Assembly: GCF_947507565.1 (NCBI RefSeq)
Contig: NC_089182.1
Location: forward strand, 2,914,001 to 2,978,000
DNA from: Oscarella lobularis
Taxonomy: Eukaryota; Porifera; Homoscleromorpha; Homosclerophorida; Oscarellidae
DNA length: 64,000 nt
Reading direction: 5' to 3'
The position numbers and the translations under genes are program-made. Positions 12,450 to 23,039 of this stretch are shown here, piece by piece (within the stretch, counting starts at the first letter, position 1; every line of letters begins with the position of its first letter). The notes under the pieces were generated by a model. The model was not told the origin of the DNA and made no database searches. It was given only the letters and a program-made list of their open reading frames with translations.

Positions 12450-15400
12450 ATGGCTTCCTCTCGCTGTCTGTCACTCGTATTGACAATGTTGACGGTGATG
12501 GCTGGTCTTCATCACATTTCTGGAGGTACGTGGGAACTAAACGCTATCGGTCTTGGTCTTTCGCAATTATAGATTTCATCTACGTTGTTTAGAGCATGTT
12601 GAATTTGCTAGTACAGTACTGTCTGCTTTGTAGAAACGAAAGTGCCTCTGAATGCCGCGACGAACAAGCTAAAGTTTGAAAAAAAAAACATTGCCACTGG
12701 AAGTTCATATGATCTAGCCGTGGATGGTAAATGGGATAAGCGAGCCTGGGGTGACTGCGCTGTATCTAAAACGTCTACTCCAACCGTATGGCTGTCAATT
12801 GATTTGCTTCATCTCTACTCTGTGACCAAGATCAGATTTTTAACTCGTACCAAGTATGGAATAGGCATCGAGGTCTACGTGGGAAATACTATCAAGTCGG
12901 ATGGAACCAGTGATTATCAATGTGGGAGTGGCGTTGATATTCCTAATCCAGCTCCACCTACATTTACTGACTTTCCTTGCTCCTCTGTCAATTGGGTTCA
13001 ACATGTCAGCATTCGACGACACGGACAGGATGATGGGGCGGGTGATCCACAGTATTTGCAACCGTGTGAAATTGAGGTGTATTATGATGAAACCGAGGGT
13101 AGGAATCCATAACGAAAACATAGTGAGTCAACTATTTTCTGTTTATATAGATCCCGGTATCACCATAATGAAGAACGCCGCAGCAATTTCAAAATTAGAC
13201 GTTACAAAAGGAGACATTGTACTCTGTGGTTCACCAAAAGGAGACTTTGGCCCAACATGGAAATTTCCTGATGGAACAGACGTTCCAGAACAGAACTCTG
13301 CTACTATTAGTCAAGCTGATGGCTCATCAGGATATAAAGAACTGCGTTTGAGTCCTCTTACGTCTACTCCTCAAAATGGTCAGTACAAATGCCAGTACAC
13401 AGCAAACAACATTGCAAAGACCAAAACAGTCGATCTTACATTTACAGGTATGTTACGTTAATTTGTGTGGAACGTTCGAGGCATTTGGCCTTTTTTGTAG
13501 TTGATTGTCAAGTAAGTTTGTGGTCAGCATGCTCATCATCATGTGGACGAGGAACAAGGACAAGGACCATTACTCAAAACAAAGTTGGCGCTGGTCAGGA
13601 TTGTCCCTCTCCTTTATCAGAAGATTGCGCAAATACAAACTGTGAGTTTATATGTTCATCTACAAGACTGATTCTATTGGTGCTTTGGTAGGTGGTCAAA
13701 TTGACATGAAGGCAATAGGTGCAGTTGCTACCCACGGTCCTTTAGCTTCGGTTAGTAGTAATAGTCAGTTCCAGGCTTCACGGGCTATTGATGGCGTTAC
13801 AAATACTGGATGTGCTGCAACTATAGCATCGATGGATCCGTGGTTGCGAGTTGATTTAAAGACAGCTTATTTGATCGCAAGCATAGAAACGTCATTTTAT
13901 GAAGATCGAGGCAACGGTTCATTTGTGCGGATAGGAAGTGATTTGACCAATGATGGAAATAACAATCCGCTGTGCGGTACTGTTCCAAATAGAAACAACG
14001 GCAAAACTATTTGGACAACGACAATTGTGTGCTCTCCTTCATTGTGGGGACGGTACATAAACGTTCAAAAGTTTTTTCCAAATGATTTTTACCTCAGCGT
14101 GTGTGAATTGAAAGCAAACTACGGTAGGAAGAATAGCCTTATATAGAGTGTCTCCTTACACTTTTTGATCATTAGAACTTGACGTTGGCATTCTCTACAA
14201 TGATACCTCTGTTTTATCTGGAGACGTTTTTGTGTACGATGGAGATGCACTTTCTTTTCCTGTTCTTTGCGGCGTTAATCCCGATTCAACGAACTTGAAC
14301 TCATTGCTAAATATTCAATGGAAATCTGGCAACAGTCCAATTTCGTCGTCTAATTCCGACGATGTTAGACAATCCACAGACAACAACTTTGCAAGTCTTC
14401 ATATTGGGAAAGCTCCATCAACGGATACAACATACACGTGCCAATACACGTGAATTGATAACAAGCAAAAAACCGTGCAGTTTAACCTAAGCATCAACGG
14501 TGCGTGGCATGCTAACATTAGGTGACAATAAAGATGAATGTTCTTTTTAGTTGATTGTGTGTGGAGTGCATGGTCAACCCAATGTTCTGGTTCTTGCGGT
14601 GTGGGAGCAAGGTTGCGGACAGCTGACAACTCCGTGAAGAAACATCAAGGAAAGGATTGTACCGGTCCTTCAAGTGAAGATTGTGATACTAAACAAGCGC
14701 CTTGTAAGTGAAAAACATTGATATGCGTATCTTCTAGCATAATGTTTTTGTTGAAGGTCCTCCCACTCCTATGAGCAATCTAGTTAGAGTTGAAGAAGGA
14801 AAAACGGCTTCTTTGGAGTGTAACGCTTCACAATACGGTCGATTGTCGACGGCTATTACATTCCAATGGTTCAGAAAGGGAGTTCGAATAGGCAATCCTT
14901 CAAATTCATCTGATCGTTCTTTGGGAAACGGAACTTACCAGGGAATTCTGACGTTTAGGTCAGTCAAAAGAGCAGACGCCGACTTGTACACGTGCAAGGC
15001 CAATGGGACCTATGGTCTCAGTAATTCATCTGAAACAATACAGCTGGATGTCACGTGTAAGCTCGTATTCCGTTGCTTGTACGCTGTCAGGGATGTTTTT
15101 CTCTTCAGATGCTCCATTTAACGTTAAAATAGAAGCAGACTCTGGTGTGTTTGTAAAAGATCAACCGCTAACTTTGAACTGCAGCGCTGAAGGCAACCCC
15201 AAACCTTCTCAATATAAATGGCACAAAGACGGCCAAATAGTGACTGGAGAAACGGAAGCGGGTCCACAATCATTAGCGGGGTCACAATTATTATTTTCCA
15301 GTCTGGACTATGAGAAAAATGGAACATACAACTGTACTGCGATTAACTCTGTCGGTGAAGCCCAATCGAGCAGCTTTGTGATTGTGGTAGATGGTACGTT

Positions 15401-18400
15401 TAGTTTGAACTGATTTCATTTGGGTGAAATCTCTTTTTTATAAGGACCGCCGGGAAAGTGCTCCAAACCGTCAGGTACAAGTGCAGTGGGTGATTCAGTA
15501 GTAGTGTCCGTTTCTAATTGTCCTATTAACGGCAACGCTGGTGTCACAAAGTATAAGATTTTCTACAGAATTTTCGGTTCTTCGAATCCTTGGTCAGAAG
15601 TTTTTGGAATGTCGTTACCGGTCCATATCACTGGCCTTATGCCATTTACCGAGTATAAAGTGCGTGTGGCTGCCGGTAACCGGCATGGATATGGAGAAAA
15701 CAGCAGCGCACTCATAATTAGAACAACTCAAGGAGGCAAGCAACGTCTTTAGTTAAGCCTGCTGTAATTTAATTATATTTATGTAGAACCTGGACCTCCA
15801 GGGAACGTGAGTGCGATTTCATTGGGACCTAGACGTGTTGGCGTCAAGTGGTCGAAACCCATTAATCCGTTTGGACCAATAAACGATTATAGGATCTTCT
15901 ACCTAAGAGAAGTCGATAACAATGAGAATTTTATTATTGTTTCAGCACCGAAAACAGAAGTGAACCTAACAGGACTCACACCGTATACCACTTACAGGAT
16001 TGCAATCGCGGCGATAAACATCAGGGATGGCGACAACGAACTTCTTTTGGGAACGAGAAGCATTGAAGCCATTGTACAGACAGACGAAGACGGTATAGAG
16101 GAGAACCCTGATTTTATTTGTTGGCCTGCTTAGTCCTTTGCTGTGTGTTTAGCTCCATCTGCTCCACGGAAGCTGATCTCAACTCCTTTGACGCCAAACT
16201 CGGTGAAGATACAATGGAGTCCGCCTGAACCAGCCAATGGAAGAATCAGAAACTACACGCTGGTCTACACAAAAGCTGGCGAGACAACCGGCAATAAAAC
16301 CATCACTGTCAGTGGAAACTCTCGTTCTGTCGATCTAGACAATCTGGACACAGCCGTGAAATACAACGTTTGGGTACGTGCTTTTTGATTCAGTTGGTGT
16401 CTATGTGTAACTGACTTGTGTAGATTCGCGCCGAAACCGTTTTGCCTGGTCCGTATAAAAGCATAACAGTGGATACAAACCCTGAAAGTAAGAAATGGAA
16501 CGAAGTTGTTTAGCCACAACTGATTATTTTTTATAAAGCACCTGATCCGCCAAGTAAGTTGCAAGTAGGCAGCAGAACTTCGTCCTCTTTGCTTTTGACT
16601 TGGAAGATTCCCGTAAAACCGAATGGGCTCATCCAAAGCTACAACGTATGACTCTTAGTACGATTTTAATTGTTTCTGCTATTATTGGTTTTAGGTGTAC
16701 TACTGGCGTCTGGGTGATAAGCAGCAACAAAAAGCTGTTGATGATTCGATTTTATCTCTCAATTTGACCGGTCTTCGAGCCTATACTAACTACACTATCA
16801 ACGTGACGGCTGTGAACAATGCCGAAGATTCGATAAAGGAAGGTCCAGCAGCCACTGTTCAAGCACAAACACTGATCGCCGGTAAAATGTTGTAATACAC
16901 TGTTTATGCGCAGTGTTCAACTTTACTTTTATAGCACCTGAACGTCCTGCTGTGGATGGTACAACTCCACTCGTTTCGGTGGAGGATGGTACGGTGACGC
17001 TTTCTGCTCCTTCTATTTCTGACGAAAAAGTTCCTATTAGGTAACCAGTAGTGACGATATCTTTTGCCTGAATAATTAGCGTTTTACCAGTTACGTGCGA
17101 GTATTTGTTTATAGCGGTTCAACGCCGCCGCCATCTTCAGTTCCACAAGATATAATAGATGGTGCAACCTCAGACTCGTGGCGTGTGGCAGACCGCTACA
17201 CGTATGAATTGTACCTTCAACGTCAGACGATCGTAGTTGATGGACTAGAAGCAGGAGCTCAATACTCTATCTATTTTGTTGCATACACCGAAGATGATCA
17301 AGGGGTAGGCATAATTATCATACACGTAGAGCGATTGTTGATAAGTGCATTTTAGGGTGTCCTGGCGTCATCAAGCAAACCTCTAAGTATATTCAGCGTA
17401 TTATGTAGTTATGGTATGCACTTTTTATGGTTTGCATAGACGCAGCGATTGAAGAACAACAAGAGTCTGGCGGCGGCATCAGCACTACAATCATAATTGT
17501 GGTGGTAGTAGTCATCGTCGTATTGATCATAGTCGGAATTATTCTTGCTGTAATCATCATCAAGTGAGTACGAAGACATAGGAAACACAGATCTATTATA
17601 AAAGGGGTCGATACAGGCGTCGTCATACGGAAAAAGAAAATTATGAAATGTCTGCTTCAAGTCAAGTCCAAATGAGCATGTCCTCGGTAAAACACATTGA
17701 GAATGAAGACACCGACTCCCCTAGTACGGGTTAATTGATTAACTTGTGTAAAATCAATAAATATAATTCAATTTTTTTTAGGTATGACAGCTCCTGTTAT
17801 CACGTCCGACGTTCTGTCGGTGGACGCCTACGAAGGCACTACTGCCCTTTTGCCGTGTGACACAGCTGGAGATCCTCTTCCAACAATCAAATGGTATCGA
17901 GACGGAAAATCTTTGCCGGGAAAAGACACGCGTTTTCATCAACTTCCCAACGGAGCTCTTCAGATTACGGCACTGCGTAGCAGCGATTCGGGTAGCTATC
18001 GTTGCGTAGCGTCAAACAAGGCTGGGACAGAGGAGCAGACCGTGGATCTCACTGTGAAAGCTGTTGAAACGAAAGGTCGTTTGAGCGGCTGGTCCGGATT
18101 GGGTAATTATCTGAAATTCAGTTCTTTGTACGCATTGAGATACATTTGTGTGTGATTTCTCAGGGATTGATACTCCAAGTCCAAAGACACGAAAGATGAA
18201 TCGCGTCAATTCTGGCCTGCACGCTATTCACTTAGACGATTTCCCCGATCATGTTACAGCTATGAACGAGCTCAACGGCTTGGGATTTTCTCAAGAATTC
18301 AAGGTGCGTTGAGAGTCACTTATTTATTAATATTTATTTATGTATTTAGGCATTGGCAAATGCCAGCACTGGCGTTAAACTGACCACTGATGCTGCAGAA

Positions 18401-20783
18401 ACAAACTTGACGAGAAACCGCTACAAGAATATTTTGACTTGTGAGTATTTTTATTGACGCTTTTTATCTAACTGGATTGTTTTTGCAGACGATCATGCTC
18501 GTGTGATCTTGAAAGCGTTGCCCGGCATGGAAAGTCTTAAATGTGACTATGTCGCCGCTGCCTACATTGACGTAATTTATTTGTATATTTGATAATAGAT
18601 AATGCATCGTTTTTTGTAGAGTTATCGCACACCAAACAAGTACATTGCTTCCCAAGGTGATGGACGTTTGTGTATGAGTGCGCAATTTGAGGAGGAATTT
18701 CGTTTAGGTCCCACTAAGCAAACGTCAGCTGATATGTGGCGCATGATTTGGGGTGAAAACGTGAAAAGTATTGTTATGCTTACAAATTTGGTTGAGGGAA
18801 CTAAAGTAAGTGTAAAGTAGTTGGCACTGTTATTTTTAATTAAATCTTCTTTTTGAATCTAGATCAAGTGTCATCAATACTGGCCTTCTAAAGTTGGAGA
18901 ACCGCAAATATTTGAGGGACTTGTCATTACTTTGGACAAAGTTGATTCGTACGCGGACTATGACATCAAGTCAATCCGGATCAACCTGGTAAAATTACAG
19001 ATGACTGTAAAAATTCGACATTTCTTTCATTTATTGCTAGGGAGAAGACGCTCGAAATGTGAAATTGTACCATTTTACTACTTGGCCTGATCACGGAGTT
19101 CCTAAATTTGCCACGGGGTTGCTCGCTTTTATTAAAAGAGTGAACAGAGAACTTCCCAAAGACAGCGGACCGATAGTGGTTCACTGCAGGTTTGTTTCAA
19201 AGATTCTGAAATACGTGTTTTCATATCCTTATCCTTTTCAGTGCTGGAGTTGGACGCACAGGCACGTTTATCGTGATTGATCAGATGCTAGAAAAGATTG
19301 ACGAGGGCCTTTCCATCGACATCTTCAGTGCAGTGACGTCTCTCAGAACCAAACGCCAAGAGATGGTTCAGGGCGAAGTAAGGCAGCTTAGAGTACTTCG
19401 ATCTTCGTGGAGCTAGCTTGACTTTTTTTAGGCTCAGTACGTTTTCATACACGTTGCGTTGCTCGAAGCCGTCTTGTGCGGCAACACTCAGATTGCAGCG
19501 CAAGATCTCCGCTCCGCCTATTCGAAACTCACCAAGAAAGACAAAAAAGACCGAACCGGATTTGAGCGTCAGTTTCTGGTAAAGAAATTATTTATGTACG
19601 CTAGACGTAATCAAACGTATTCGGTCAGGTGCTCCAAACGTCCAGTCGTTACTTTGACGAAGCTCTGTGCAAGGCGGGACTCCAACCGGGCGTACAGAAG
19701 AAAAACCGATACTCTGACATTGTTCCACGTAAATTGCAAGCTGGGAATAGCGGGAAGTTATAAAAGGGTTTTTTAGTTGACACCCAACGCGTGGTTTTGC
19801 GCTTGGACGAAGACGGATCTGAAGATGCGTACGTGAACACAGCGGCTGGAGCCAATTACATCAATGCCAGCTATGTTGATGTTTGTGGATTCACTGTTTT
19901 TTGTTTTGGAACGTGCAATTATTTCCGATTTATTGTTTTAGGGCTATCGTCGTCGCGACGCTTTTATAGTGACTCAAGGACCGCTGAAGAACACCGTGGA
20001 CGACTTCTGGAAAATGGTGTGGGAACAGAATACGTTTTCAATTGTGAATCTAACTCAACTTGTGGAGGATGAAGAGGTCAATCTGATTAAATTATTTGAT
20101 AGGTGGATTCAGCAGCTTCTATTTGTAGGAAATGTGTTGCCAATATTGGCCGCCCAAGTCTGGATCCGCTCAGTACGGTCCTTACAGAGTGGAAATTCAA
20201 AAAGAAACTCCTTGCGGCTCTTACGTCATAAGAAAAATGAAGATCAGCAAGGTCTGCGCGGAGAAGCAGAAGCATTTTGTCTGTGTATGCGATTACCAAT
20301 GTTTAGGGTCCTCAAATCAGAACGGTTTGCCAGTTTCACTTCACTGCCTGGCCAGACAAAGAGTGCCCTCAGTCATCGACTCACATCTTGGACATGATGA
20401 TGCAGGTAGAGAAGTGGCAGCAGACGACCGGCAACAAAGTCATCACCGTTCACTGCAAGTCAGTTGACCATAATTATTAATTCGCTAATATGATGAACTC
20501 ATGATGATAATTCTTTAGTAATGGCATTGGTCGTTCTGGAGTCTTCTGTACCCTCGTTTCCGTGATTGAAGCTATGAAAGTGGAGAGTGTGATTGATATC
20601 TTCTACAAGGTGAAGGCTCTCCGCATCAAGAGGCCTGGAATTGTGCAGAATGCCGTAAGTTGGAGGATTACAGCAGCGTTGACGGTACGAGCATTATTCG
20701 ATTTATAGGAACAGTACAAATTCTGCTACAAGGCTCTACTCGACTTCACCGACAGCTTTGATACCTATTCTAATTTCAAGTAA
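12450..20783 (+). CDS. Receptor tyrosine phosphatase, copy 1 (premature stop)
   Basis: Exons: 12450-12525, 12634-13098, 13151-13447, 13501-13641, 13692-14123, 14176-14499, 14551-14703, 14757-15056, 15109-15393, 15445-15735, 15787-16092, 16153-16373, 16424-16487, 16539-16645, 16695-16881, 16935-17040, 17091-17304, 17356-17413, 17440-17563, 17605-17729, 17782-18102, 18164-18303, 18350-18440, 18489-18571, 18620-18656, 18708-18805, 18863-18988, 19041-19189, 19242-19377, 19432-19578, 19629-19728, 19777-19880, 19942-20076, 20129-20251, 20307-20458, 20519-20654, 20709-20783; 2,143 codons. Domains (aa, approximate): signal 1-25; fucolectin/F5-8C 26-181 and 327-471; Ig-like 181-280, 471-579, 630-825 (two); TSP1 280-327, 579-630; five FN3 825-1343; [22 protein letters not shown] about 1354-1377; basic juxtamembrane KGRYRRRH; I-set Ig 1426-1533; PTP D1 1533-1868 ([18 protein letters not shown], Cys1773); D2 1869-2142 ([18 protein letters not shown]). 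An in-frame TGA at 14451-14453 interrupts exon 6. Ligand and substrates unknown. Confidence 0.85.
14451..14453 (+). other. In-frame TGA in RPTP copy 1 exon 6
   Basis: At this codon (about residue 563, second Ig-like domain) the four other copies have TGG (Trp, as in CQYTWID or CQFTWTD) while copy 1 has TGA. The exon (14176-14499, 324 nt) is phase 1 at both ends, so skipping it would restore the frame and delete exactly one domain. Otherwise copy 1 is a pseudogene or encodes a secreted fragment. Confidence 0.85.
15736..15786 (+). other. GC-AG intron after first FN3 exon (all RPTP copies)
   Basis: The donor reads CAAGGAG|GCAAGC. Equivalent sites begin at 26276, 35911, 43867 and 52385. Copy 2 has no alternative GT just downstream, and the GC site gives the same phase-1 junction (GGA GAA CCT GGA) everywhere. 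Confidence 0.8.
17730..17781 (+). other. Short intron with stop codon and AATAAA before cytoplasmic Ig exon
   Basis: If this 52-bp intron is not removed, the receptor frame reads ACG GGT TAA and stops, and an AATAAA lies 24 bp further on (17756-17761). A transcript ending here would encode a membrane receptor with a 40-residue tail and no phosphatase. With normal splicing (weak GTTAAT donor, strong TTTTTTTTAG acceptor) the Ig and PTP domains are added. The layout is kept in copies 1-4; copy 5 also has an AATAAA but a shifted stop. Confidence 0.5.
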
Positions 20784-21412
20784 GTGTGCCAATCTGACAA
20801 CTACTACTAGTGGTATTCTAATCTCTCTGTGTGCTGTGCTACCAATAATCAATCTTGCTCGTAATTTTTTTTCGTTTTTTTGTATGCTCTTAAACAATTG
20901 TTTTGCTTGCATTTTCAAAACTCTGTGTGTGTGTATCATTTTTAAAAAACTAAGGGTAACCAATTCTAAAGGACAAGTGTTAGAGAGGAAAATGAATTTT
21001 TAGTACTGTATTTCTTTCAAAGTGTGTTGATATTCTTTCGTAAAGTAAAGCATCGCTTTGCCGGCGCGTTCGGGAATCTTTATGAGACCCTGACGATCTC
21101 TTGACATGCCACTTTTAACGGTGTCGAGTATTTTCGAGTAGCACGACTCAAGAACAGCGAGTTTGCTTCGCTCCGTCTTCACAAACCGGTATCCCGGAAA
21201 AAAAGTTCTCACGCCCTGTCGAGACGTTGACACGACGTCGCTGACGCTTTTCGCTTATTGTCGTCTTCGCCTCGATTGCCGCTTTTAGATAGCCGACTTT
21301 CCGGAAGCCATCCACGACACTATCATGGCTTCCTTTCGCTGTGTGTCACTCGTATTGAAAGATGCTGACGGTCATGGCTGGTCTTCATTACATTTCTGGA
21401 GGTACTTGGGAG
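20784..21412. pseudogene. RPTP 3' flank, GCH1 exon-1 relic and broken RPTP exon-1 relic
   Basis: After the RPTP stop, about 160 bp of conserved flank runs into a minus-strand GCH1 exon-1 relic (about 20955-21190; readable [19 protein letters not shown] but no downstream exons). Then follows the GGAAGCCAT/ATGGCTTCC module and a plus-strand copy of the RPTP signal-peptide exon at about 21325-21400. That exon carries an extra A (ttgaaagatgctg) that breaks its frame. None of this looks functional. Confidence 0.75.
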
Positions 21413-21429
21413 CTAAACGCTATTGGTCT

Positions 21430-21703
21430 TGGTCTGGTATTCGTCGTGTTCTTCGTCGAAAACTGCGCCGTTAACCAATTCTAAAGGACAATTGTTCGAG
21501 AGGAAAATGAATTTTTTAGTACGCATTTTGCCTTTCAAAGTTTGCTGATATCCTTTCGTAAAGTAAAGCATCGCTTTGCCGGCACGTTCGGGAGTCTTTA
21601 TAAGACTCTGACGATCTCTCTTCGCTCCAGTTTCCACTGTATCGAGTATGTTCGCGTAGGACGATTTGAGAGCAGCGAGTTTAGCAGCATCTGTTCCTTC
21701 CAT
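21430..21703 (-). pseudogene. GCH1 relic: exon 1 plus 5' end of exon 2
   Basis: The minus strand reads [24 protein letters not shown]... as in copy A, with the GC-donor intron, then [15 protein letters not shown]. At about 21434 the sequence jumps into RPTP intron-1-like sequence (aaacgctattggtcttggtc). Exons 2 (rest) to 5 are missing. The breakpoint shows that the duplication fused a GCH1 end to an RPTP 5' region. Confidence 0.8.
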
Positions 21704-21769
21704 CGCAAAAATATCAAATGGTCAGGTGAGAGAGTCAGACGTGTACTCATTATAATGAAAATGTTTATG

Positions 21770-21900
21770 TGGGAGTGCTAATCATTTGTTGTCTGGGCGG
21801 AAGAGAGGAGGAGGAGGAGGAGGAGGAAACAAGCGAAACCGCTCCCAAATCGTCCCAACAAGGTAAAAATATTTATTTAATAGTTTTGTTCATATACTGT
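21770..21900. pseudogene. Second copy of the AMPK-derived fragment
   Basis: Matches 11186-11300 almost exactly, with a longer GGA repeat, and so derives from AMPK exon 3/intron 2. Its position between the GCH1 relic and GCH1 copy D mirrors that between GCH1 copies A and B, showing that the block was copied as one unit. Confidence 0.7.
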
Positions 21901-21919
21901 ACCAAGCCTGCAAGGTTCG

Positions 21920-22850
21920 CTAGGTGTATATTAATTTTAGAAATTCCTCGCGACTGCGCGGATCTTCTTTGAATACGCCCAGCATCGAACTGGTCACCGT
22001 TTTGCTATTCGTCTTCTGGACGCCTCTCATGACCATGCACATGTGACTGCACATAGAAAAGCGTCAAAAAAAAATAGAAGACTACTAGTAACAATTTATT
22101 ACGTTGCTTCCAGAACAACACCAACACCTGCTGGACGTATCACCTGAGTCATAGCAGAAGCTATTTCTTTAGTAAGTCTTTCCTGTACTAAGAAGAGACG
22201 AGATCACATCTACAACAGAGTCCCACCCCCATCTATCACTACAAGAATTTCCTGTCAGGTGATCTACATCTGGGGTCTCAATATGGCTACTTTTCGCCTC
22301 AAATACACACTACACGGTGTTGTCTCTCCTTGGTAATGTTTTCTATGTGTGAAAAACCCCGTCAACAAACCTTGTAAACGACAGCTGTACATTTCAACTA
22401 TCCTACGCAATAAAGTGTCCTAGTGACGTAATATTCCTTTTTTTTCTCTTTCTACCTCGCTATTTTGCTTAGACCGAGTACTTTTCCTGACGGCAAGTAT
22501 CCAATGTGAGCCTTGCCCATGAATGGGACGACGTGATGCTCGCAAAGGCTGAAAAAGTCAATGTCCTTTACGATTACCATTTCGTCGTGATCCTCGTCGA
22601 ATATTGCGCCGTTCACTACTTCTGAAGAAGTGGAGGACAAGTTTTAGAGGCAGAGAGGTATTTTTTAGCCTTGTTTGCCTTCTAAAGTTTGCTGATATCC
22701 TTTCGTAAAGTGAAGCATCGCTTTGGCGGCACGTTCCGGAGTCTTTATAAGACCCTGACGATCTCTTGTCATGTCACTTTCAACGGTGTCGAGTATTTTC
22801 GAGTAGCACGACTCGAGAACAGCGAGTTTAGCAGCATCTGTTCTTTCCAT
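21920..22850 (-). CDS. GTP cyclohydrolase I, copy D
   Basis: Intact third gene. Model: complement(join(21920..22046,22103..22187,22371..22402,22456..22621,22679..22850)), 193 aa, same exon sizes (127, 85, 32, 166, 172) as copies A and B. All zinc-site residues are present (CEHH, HMCM). It differs from copy B by only a handful of bases, introns included. It is divergent from RPTP copy 2 with 189 bp between starts, reproducing the GCH1-B/RPTP1 pair. Confidence 0.92.
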
Positions 22851-23039
22851 CGTATCCGGCGGATCCCGGATAAGAAAGTGGGTTCGGTGTAAAGTACGGT
22901 AAAGATCGGGTCGAGCTGACGCCCTGTCCGGGACGTTGACACGAAGTCTCTGAGCTCCTCTCGCTTTTCGCTCGTCGCCTCGACTGCCGCTTTTAGATAG
23001 ACACTGTGAGTCTTCCCGGAAGCCATCTACGACGCTATG

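Noticed and set aside
15731-15756. GT donor 8 bp beyond the GC donor in the first FN3 intron
   Set aside because: Present in copies 1, 3, 4 and 5 but absent in copy 2, which is otherwise intact. The GC site is common to all.
17393-17660. Minus-strand frames opposite the RPTP transmembrane exons (also at the equivalent position in each copy)
   Set aside because: Low-complexity antisense of the TM and juxtamembrane exons; conserved only because the array is conserved.
17782-20783. A separate cytosolic Ig-PTP gene starting at the ATG inside the Ig exon
   Set aside because: Not excluded, but less likely. The 52-bp upstream interval has intron ends of the usual size and phase, and receptor sequence upstream would otherwise lack its phosphatase. 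Left as a test in the findings.
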